Below are positions 6,543 through 11,728 of a DNA stretch of 11,728 bases, piece after piece. The DNA comes from JBHHXR01 sp046757205. GTDB lineage: Bacteria; Pseudomonadota; Alphaproteobacteria; Rhodobacterales; Rhodobacteraceae. The first letter of the stretch is position 1. Each line of letters starts with the position of its first letter. Where the stretch lies: contig JBHHXR010000102.1 in the NCBI GenBank assembly GCA_046757205.1, positions 1-11,728 on the forward strand, written 5' to 3'. The notes under the pieces are model-generated. The model saw nothing but the letters and a program-made list of their open reading frames with translations, had not been told where the DNA came from and ran no database searches. Both the position numbers and the translations under genes were made by a program.

Positions 6543-7843
6543 TGGACCTGCTTTACGCGAATGACCGGCCGGGCGAATACCCGGATTCCTACTATTCCGC
6601 CACGGCCAATCGCGCCGAGGCATTCCCTGGCCTCGACACCGACACGGAATGCGAGATCTGCGTCGTCGGCGGCGGCTTTACCGGGCTCTCGGCGGCGCTG
6701 CACCTTGCCGAGCGCGGCCACGACGTCGTGCTGCTGGAGGCGCACCGCGCCGGGTGGGGTGCTTCGGGGCGCAACGGCGGTCAGGGGGCAAGCGGCCAGC
6801 GGACATCGCAGCGCGTCCTGGAAAAGCTGGTGGGAAACCGCGACGCCGCGCATCTCTGGCGGCTTGCCGTGGACGCGGTGCAGCTTGTCCGCGATCTGGT
6901 CGCCCGCCACCACATTGCCTGCGATCTCAGGGACGGCGTCCTGCACGCCGATCTGTCACCGGGCGACTTCCGGCATACGAGGGACGAGGTCGCGCATCTG
7001 CGCAACGTTTACGGCCACATGGCAGTGCGTCTCCTGGAGCGCGATGAAATCGCGGCGGCCCTTGGCACGAGGGTCTATTACGGCGGCGCGCTCGACATGT
7101 CGGCGGCCCATCTGCATCCGTTGAACTACGCGCTCGGCCTGGCGTCGGCGGCGGCGGCGGCGGGGGCGCGGATTTTCGAGCGCAGCCCGGTGGCCGAAGT
7201 CGTGCCCGGAGAGCGGCCAATGGTGCGAGCCGGGGCCGGCACCGTCAACGCACGGCATGTGGTTCTCGCCTGCAACGGTTATCTCGGCGGGCTGGATACG
7301 GAAGTGTCGTCGCGTGTCATGCCGATCAACAATTTCATCGTCGCGACAAGACCGCTGGGCAAGGAGCTGGCACGCGAACTGATCCGCGACGACGTCGCCG
7401 TCGCCGATTCGAAATTCGTGGTCAACTACTACCGTCTATCGGCCGACAACCGGCTGCTGTTCGGTGGTGGCGAAAGCTACGGATACCGGTTTCCGGCGGA
7501 TATCCGCTCAAAGGCGCAGCGCCCGATGCTCGAGGTTTTTCCGCAGCTCGAGGGTACCGAAATCGAGTTTGCATGGGGCGGAACGCTGGCCATTACCCGC
7601 AGCCGGATGCCGCATTTCGCGCGGCCGGAAGCCGGAATTGTCAGCGCGTCGGGCTATTCCGGGCACGGCGTGGCGATGGCAACCCTCGCCGGGAGGGTAA
7701 TCGCCGATCTGATCGACGGACGGCCCGCCGATTTCGAGGTCCTGGAAAGCGTTCCGACGCCGCGCTTCCCCGGCGGTCAGCGGTTGCGCTGGCCGCTTCT
7801 TGTCCTTGCGATGTTGTGGTTTTCCATGCGCGACAGGTTCTAG
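6542..7843 (+). CDS. puuB: Gamma-glutamylputrescine oxidase, FAD-dependent
   Basis: This is a DAO-family flavoprotein of 433 residues. It is predicted to oxidise gamma-glutamylputrescine to gamma-glutamyl-gamma-aminobutyraldehyde, releasing ammonia and H2O2. The N-terminal YPDSYYSATAN matches the family's S-Y-Y-x-A-S-A-N opening. The FAD-binding Rossmann motif is VVGGGFTGLSAALHLAERG (41-59), with the ribose-binding acid at E66 and GASGRNGGQ next. Further hallmarks are LHPLNYALGLA, YYRLSADNRLLFGGG, SGYSGHGV (370-377, C-terminal FAD contact) and FPGGQRLRWP with an SMRDRF end, as in PuuB/OrdL proteins. The ATG overlaps the puuA stop (TGATG). A run of five GCG codons (7148-7162) encodes an alanine stretch. 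It is the last gene of the polyamine operon in view. The product calls for a PuuC-type dehydrogenase, not seen here. Related oxidases act on glycine, sarcosine or other amines, but context supports PuuB. Confidence 0.92.
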   Translation: MDLLYANDRPGEYPDSYYSATANRAEAFPGLDTDTECEICVVGGGFTGLSAALHLAERGHDVVLLEAHRAGWGASGRNGGQGASGQRTSQRVLEKLVGNRDAAHLWRLAVDAVQLVRDLVARHHIACDLRDGVLHADLSPGDFRHTRDEVAHLRNVYGHMAVRLLERDEIAAALGTRVYYGGALDMSAAHLHPLNYALGLASAAAAAGARIFERSPVAEVVPGERPMVRAGAGTVNARHVVLACNGYLGGLDTEVSSRVMPINNFIVATRPLGKELARELIRDDVAVADSKFVVNYYRLSADNRLLFGGGESYGYRFPADIRSKAQRPMLEVFPQLEGTEIEFAWGGTLAITRSRMPHFARPEAGIVSASGYSGHGVAMATLAGRVIADLIDGRPADFEVLESVPTPRFPGGQRLRWPLLVLAMLWFSMRDRF

Positions 7844-7869
7844 ACAACTTCTACTTTGATCCATTTTCA

Positions 7870-7898
7870 TTGTGCGCCAAGCTGGTGATGCATAGTAT
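7870..7898 (+). promoter_or_regulatory. Possible sigma-70-type promoter for tamAB
   Basis: In the 93-nt AT-richer gap between puuB and tamA, TTGTGC (7870-7875) and TAGTAT (7893-7898) are 17 nt apart, the ideal spacing. The boxes match consensus at about 3/6 and 4/6 positions. That match is weak; the call rests mainly on position and spacing. Confidence 0.35.
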
Positions 7899-7936
7899 AC
7901 GCCAGTAAAACGAACTGCAGTCGGCGCGGCGTCGAA

Positions 7937-9886
7937 ATGCGTTTGCCGATTGATGAGGCTGGTTTGCGAGTGATTTCCGGATTCCTGAAGCTCGGTCGCC
8001 TGGCGGTTTTGGCCGCGCTGTTCTGTGCGTGTGGCGGCATTCGGACCGCAGAAGCCTACGAATTTCTTGGTTTTTCGTTTGGCGACGGATCGAAGGTCCC
8101 GGCGGTTATTGATCCGCACCGTTACACGATCAGTTTCCGCGTCGTCGGCATCGAGGGCAAGTCGCCGGTGGCCAGGAAGCTTCGCGATGCGTCCGCCCTG
8201 TTCACCCGGTCCGGAAGGCCGACATCGGGCAGCGCGGGCCTGATCCGGATGGCGCATCGCGACTACGCGCAGATCTTGTCGGCGCTGTTCGACCAGGGCC
8301 GGTACGGCGGTTCGGTGAGCATCCGGCTTGCCGGCCGCGAGGCCGCCGCCATATCGCCGGTCGATCGCCTGCCCGACCCGACGGACGTGGTGATAACGAT
8401 CAACCCCGGTGGCATATTCACCTTCGGGGATCTGAGAATCCTGCCACGGGCAACACGCTCACTGGAAGGCGACGACTATGTCCCGACGCCCGAGGACGAA
8501 GGATTCCGCGCCGGTGAAGTGGCCTTCGCCGAGGTCATCCGAAACGCCCAGGATCTGAGCATCGAGGCGTGGCGCCAACAAGGCCACGCGCTGGCGGACG
8601 TGGCCGATACCCGCGTCATTGCCGATCACGCGACCAATCGGATAGATGCGGCGATACTGCTGAACCCCGGACCGAGGCTGAATTTCGGCCGGGCGGTCAT
8701 TCGCGGCAGTGACAATCTCGACAGCAAGTACCTTGTTTACATGGCTGATATACCACGCGGGACGGAGTACGACCCCGATAACGTCAAGGCGGCCAAAGAC
8801 CGGTTCGCGCGGCTTGGCGTGTTCGGTTCGGTGGTCGTCCGCGAGGATGCCGATCATGTCGCGGACGGCCAGATACCGATTGTTTTCGACCTCAGTGACC
8901 GCAAGCCGCGGCGCATCGGCATCGGCGCATCGCTCTCCAGCATCGACGGTCTCGGTGTCGAGGCTTTCTGGATGCACAGGAACCTGAACCGGCACGCCGA
9001 ACGGTTGCGGTTCGACGCCAAGGTGTCGGGCATCGACAGCGTGGATGCGCCCGATACCTACGACTATTTTCTGGGTGCGAGCCTGACTTTCCCGGGCACA
9101 TTTACGCCCGACACGGACCTGTTTTTCCGTGTTGACGGCGAGCGCGCGACGTTCGACACGTTCCGTCAAACCTCGGTGACCGGAGAAATCGGCGTCAGCC
9201 GGGTTTTCTCTCCGCGGCTGTCGGGGGATTTCAGCGCCCACGTCAGCCGTTCGCAATTCGAGGACGATCTCGGAACCCGCGACTTCGCGACATTCGGGTT
9301 TCTCGGATCGGTCACGCTGGACCGACGGGACAGCAGGACCGATCCCGCTACCGGATATTTCCTCAAAGCCGAGATCAAACCGACTTACGAGTTCGAGTTT
9401 GGGAACATCGGGCTGCGGAGCACGCTCGAGGGGCGGGCTTACCGAAGCCTTTCGGACGACGACTCGTTGGTGATTGCCGGCCGCCTGAAACTGGGCACGT
9501 TCTTCGGTTCGACGATCAACCAGACCGCGCCGGACAGCCTCTTCTTCGCCGGCGGCGGAAATTCGATCAGGGGTTACGCGTTCAATGGCATCGGTGTAAC
9601 GACTGCCGGCGGAAACGTGGTCGGCGGCCGGTCGCTCATCGAAGGCAGTCTGGAAATCCGCAGGCGCATGAGCGAGCGCTTCGGCGCCGCCGCGTTCACC
9701 GATTTCGGGGTGGTGACAACCGACAGCATTTTTGCTTTTGACCGCGATCTGCTCTATGGTGCCGGGCTTGGAGTTCGGTATTACACTTTGCTGGGACCCA
9801 TTCGCTTCGATCTGGCCTTTCCGCTGAACCGGAGCAAGGTTGATCCGAACTTCGGAATTTACATCGGGATCGGACAGGCTTTCTGA
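7937..9886 (+). CDS. tamA: Outer-membrane assembly protein TamA (Omp85 family)
   Basis: TamA inserts into the outer membrane and works with TamB in outer-membrane protein or lipid delivery. The protein has 649 residues. The N-terminus carries a hydrophobic signal (about 19-40, cleavage likely after AEA before Y41). Three POTRA-like repeats follow, about 62-155, 160-243 and 246-323; the third contains GRAVIRGSDNLDSKY and ends just before the barrel. The barrel (about 325-649) begins PRRIGIGASLSS, holds the conserved inward-loop motif SIRGY with R545, and ends with a beta-signal closing on the C-terminal phenylalanine (IYIGIGQAF). Three POTRAs and immediate linkage to tamB favour TamA over BamA, which usually has five. 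No clear ribosome site precedes ATG 7937; starts at TTG 7964 or GTG 7970 would give a more ordinary signal length and have GAGG upstream. The gene overlaps tamB by 1 nt. Confidence 0.9.
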   Translation: MRLPIDEAGLRVISGFLKLGRLAVLAALFCACGGIRTAEAYEFLGFSFGDGSKVPAVIDPHRYTISFRVVGIEGKSPVARKLRDASALFTRSGRPTSGSAGLIRMAHRDYAQILSALFDQGRYGGSVSIRLAGREAAAISPVDRLPDPTDVVITINPGGIFTFGDLRILPRATRSLEGDDYVPTPEDEGFRAGEVAFAEVIRNAQDLSIEAWRQQGHALADVADTRVIADHATNRIDAAILLNPGPRLNFGRAVIRGSDNLDSKYLVYMADIPRGTEYDPDNVKAAKDRFARLGVFGSVVVREDADHVADGQIPIVFDLSDRKPRRIGIGASLSSIDGLGVEAFWMHRNLNRHAERLRFDAKVSGIDSVDAPDTYDYFLGASLTFPGTFTPDTDLFFRVDGERATFDTFRQTSVTGEIGVSRVFSPRLSGDFSAHVSRSQFEDDLGTRDFATFGFLGSVTLDRRDSRTDPATGYFLKAEIKPTYEFEFGNIGLRSTLEGRAYRSLSDDDSLVIAGRLKLGTFFGSTINQTAPDSLFFAGGGNSIRGYAFNGIGVTTAGGNVVGGRSLIEGSLEIRRRMSERFGAAAFTDFGVVTTDSIFAFDRDLLYGAGLGVRYYTLLGPIRFDLAFPLNRSKVDPNFGIYIGIGQAF

Positions 9887-11728
9887 TGCGCTGGATCGTC
9901 CTTTTTTTCGCTTTGGTGGGCGGGCTGGCCTGGGCCAATGCACAGGAATCCGGCGACGACGACAATTCGTTTATCGTCAAACTGCTCGAAGATCAGCTTT
10001 CGTCGGAGACCCGCCAGATCCGGCTGAGCGGCATCGACGGGCTGCTGTCTTCCGACGCGCGCGTCGCGGAAATCACCATCGCCGACACCCGGGGCGTATG
10101 GTTGAGAATCGTCAATGCCAGCATTTCCTGGCGCCGCGCGCAACTGATGACCGGACGGCTCGATATCGACCGTCTGGCTGCCGAGCGGATCATCATCGCC
10201 CGCCGTCCCGATCCGGCGCAACCGGGCCTTCCGAAACCGGAGGCAACCCGGTTCCGGCTGCCAGACCTTCCGTTGGCGGTGAACCTGTCGCGCCTGGATA
10301 TCGGGTCTGTCGAGATCGCCGCCTCGGTTTTCGGTCTAGAGACCCATTTGGGCGCCACAGGCGCGTTTTCGCTTGACGGCGGAGAGCTGAGCGCGGCGTT
10401 CGATGCCACGGATCTGTCCGGTGCAGGAGGGCGCCTGCATCTGTCGGCGGCGTTTTCCAATGAAACGGAGACCCTCGATCTCGACGTCAGTCTGGATGAA
10501 GCGGAAAACGGCATTGCGGCCAATCTGCTCGGTTTGCCCGGCAGACCTCCGGTGGCGCTGCGGCTCAACGGTTCAGGACCGGTGCACGATCTTGACCTTG
10601 GAATGACGGTGGATCTGGGAGACCGGCGGGTCGTCGACGGTTCCGCGAAATTTCGCGGCATGGATGATGGCCTGATAGCCTTCGACCTCGCCCTTCTGGC
10701 GCGATTGCAGGGCGTGGTCTCGCCGGAAGTCGCGCCGTTCTTTGGCGAGCGCAGTGACCTGGCCGCGCAGGGCTCTACCCGCGCCGGCGGGGGCATTCGG
10801 ATCGACAGGTTTTCCGTGACGAGTTCGGCGTTGGACCTGAAGGGGTCGCTGACGGTGTCGGGCGACGGATTTCCCGAAAGCCTGCTGCTCAGTTCGAGCC
10901 TCAAGGACAACGGCGGGAAGACCCCGTTGCCGGTTGGCGGTGGACAGGTACTGGTTTCCTCGGCGCAATTCGATCTGGCCTATGGCATGGCAGGCGCGGA
11001 AGACTGGAAAGGACGGCTTTTCGTCCGCGGGTTCGAGACCCCGGAGTTTTCGCTCGGCACGGTCGATCTGAATCTGAAAGGTATCGCGCGCGGTCTTTCC
11101 GACCCGAAAAACCGCACGATCGCCTTCAACATGGCCGGCGAGGCCAACGCAATAACGTCTTCGAGACCGGAAATTGCCGATGCCCTGGGCAGGCGCCTGG
11201 AACTGGCGGCGGAAGGGGCCTGGAGCGCCGGAACTCCGGTGGTGATCCGCATGGCGAGGATTGCCGGGAACAACTTCAAGATCGCCGCCGACGGTAACAT
11301 CCGGGGCGTCGTTCTCGACGGCAATCTGCATCTGGCGACGCGCAGCATCGCGCCGTTTTCGCGTCTGGCCAATCGCAGCCTGTCCGGGGCTCTCACGCTC
11401 GACGCAAGCGGCCGGTACGAACCTCTTTCCGGGATTTTCGATCTTGTGCTCGACGGCATGGCGGATGATCTGCGCTTCGACAAGGCCCGCCTCGACCCGC
11501 TGCTCGTCGGTCACACCAGTCTGAGGGGGCGGCTGGCGCGCAGCGAGAAGGGCCTGACAACCGACGGATTCCGCCTTTCCAACGATCAGATTGAATTTTC
11601 GTCTTCCGGAACCATAAGCTCGGCCGGGGCGGATCTGGAAATCTCGGCGACGCTTGCCGACATCAACCTGATCACCGACCAGGCGACCGGTCAGTTGCGC
11701 CTCACCGGGTCGGCAACAAACGTCGACG
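9886..11728 (+). CDS. tamB: Translocation and assembly module protein TamB, N-terminal part
   Basis: The frame opens at ATG 9886, overlapping the tamA stop (TGATG), and runs without a stop to the window edge: 614 codons of a protein that is usually over 1,200 residues. TamB is a periplasm-spanning, AsmA-like protein with a long hydrophobic beta groove; its C-terminal domain, not seen here, docks to TamA. Residues 1-19 are hydrophobic and end in ANA before Q20. Next come SFIVKLLEDQLSSETRQIRL and IDGLLSSDARVAEITIADTRGVW, the conserved start I recall for alphaproteobacterial TamB. The rest is a long series of beta-strand repeats with alternating hydrophobic residues and many LDL, GSL and G-x-I turns, fitting the groove architecture. 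A possible alternative is another AsmA-family protein, but linkage to tamA makes TamB by far the best call. Confidence 0.88.
   Translation, partial: MRWIVLFFALVGGLAWANAQESGDDDNSFIVKLLEDQLSSETRQIRLSGIDGLLSSDARVAEITIADTRGVWLRIVNASISWRRAQLMTGRLDIDRLAAERIIIARRPDPAQPGLPKPEATRFRLPDLPLAVNLSRLDIGSVEIAASVFGLETHLGATGAFSLDGGELSAAFDATDLSGAGGRLHLSAAFSNETETLDLDVSLDEAENGIAANLLGLPGRPPVALRLNGSGPVHDLDLGMTVDLGDRRVVDGSAKFRGMDDGLIAFDLALLARLQGVVSPEVAPFFGERSDLAAQGSTRAGGGIRIDRFSVTSSALDLKGSLTVSGDGFPESLLLSSSLKDNGGKTPLPVGGGQVLVSSAQFDLAYGMAGAEDWKGRLFVRGFETPEFSLGTVDLNLKGIARGLSDPKNRTIAFNMAGEANAITSSRPEIADALGRRLELAAEGAWSAGTPVVIRMARIAGNNFKIAADGNIRGVVLDGNLHLATRSIAPFSRLANRSLSGALTLDASGRYEPLSGIFDLVLDGMADDLRFDKARLDPLLVGHTSLRGRLARSEKGLTTDGFRLSNDQIEFSSSGTISSAGADLEISATLADINLITDQATGQLRLTGSATNVD

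Noticed and set aside
5046..6623. Antisense open frame (525 codons) opposite puuA
   Set aside because: It mirrors the puuA codons, has no ribosome site or family motif, and crosses real gene boundaries.
7882..7905. Inverted repeat CTGGTG / CGCCAG after puuB as a terminator
   Set aside because: The stem is six pairs including a G-U wobble, the loop is 12 nt, and it is followed by taaaacg and not a T-run. It also overlaps the possible -10 box, so I do not call a terminator.
8012..8036. Cysteines in the TamA signal region as a lipoprotein site
   Set aside because: The residues before each cysteine (A-L-F and F-C-A) do not fit a lipobox, and AEA before Y41 is a normal signal peptidase I site.
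8459..9943. Antisense open frame (494 codons) opposite tamA
   Set aside because: It is a shadow of the well-supported TamA barrel frame, and its composition is unlike a real protein.
10573..11514. Antisense open frame (313 codons) opposite tamB
   Set aside because: The + strand frame from 9886 is open to the window edge with TamB-like content and perfect linkage to tamA; the antisense frame is a by-product.

Overview
The window is GC-rich and densely packed, with every supported gene on the + strand. It has two blocks. Gene order, protein sequences close to proteobacterial families and the style of TamB N-terminus point to an alphaproteobacterium, possibly of the Hyphomicrobiales/Rhizobiales. 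That placement is inference from remembered family sequences, not from a marker gene.

Block 1 (1-7843) is a polyamine uptake and catabolism operon. The 3' end of a glutamine-synthetase-family gene (1-159) is followed after 54 nt by potF, a periplasmic putrescine-binding protein (214-1302). Then come potG, the ABC ATPase (1366-2505), and the permeases potH (2502-3407) and potI (3404-4195). Three catabolic genes follow: speB, agmatinase (4192-5157); puuA, gamma-glutamylputrescine synthetase (5169-6542); and puuB, gamma-glutamylputrescine oxidase (6542-7843). The genes make one story. Putrescine, and possibly agmatine or a larger polyamine, is imported. SpeB converts agmatine to putrescine. PuuA glutamylates putrescine, and PuuB oxidises the product to the gamma-glutamyl aminoaldehyde. 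The next steps (PuuC-type dehydrogenase, PuuD-type hydrolase) are not in the window. Most junctions are 4-nt or 1-nt overlaps. The main exception is the potF-potG gap, which carries a strong 9-bp GC hairpin.

Block 2 (7937-11728) is the outer-membrane translocation and assembly module. It contains tamA, a POTRA plus beta-barrel Omp85 protein, and the first 614 codons of tamB, which runs off the right edge. A 93-nt AT-richer gap separates it from puuB. That gap shows a possible sigma-70 promoter but no convincing terminator.

I see no RNA gene, mobile element, CRISPR array or attachment site, and no gene-free stretch longer than 300 bases. Nothing here looks like a wholly undescribed system. 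The points most worth a second look are a PotD-like tryptophan in the PotF ligand pocket, the agmatinase built into the uptake/Puu operon between two glutamine-synthetase paralogues, the potF-potG hairpin, and the cleavable-looking signal on TamB.
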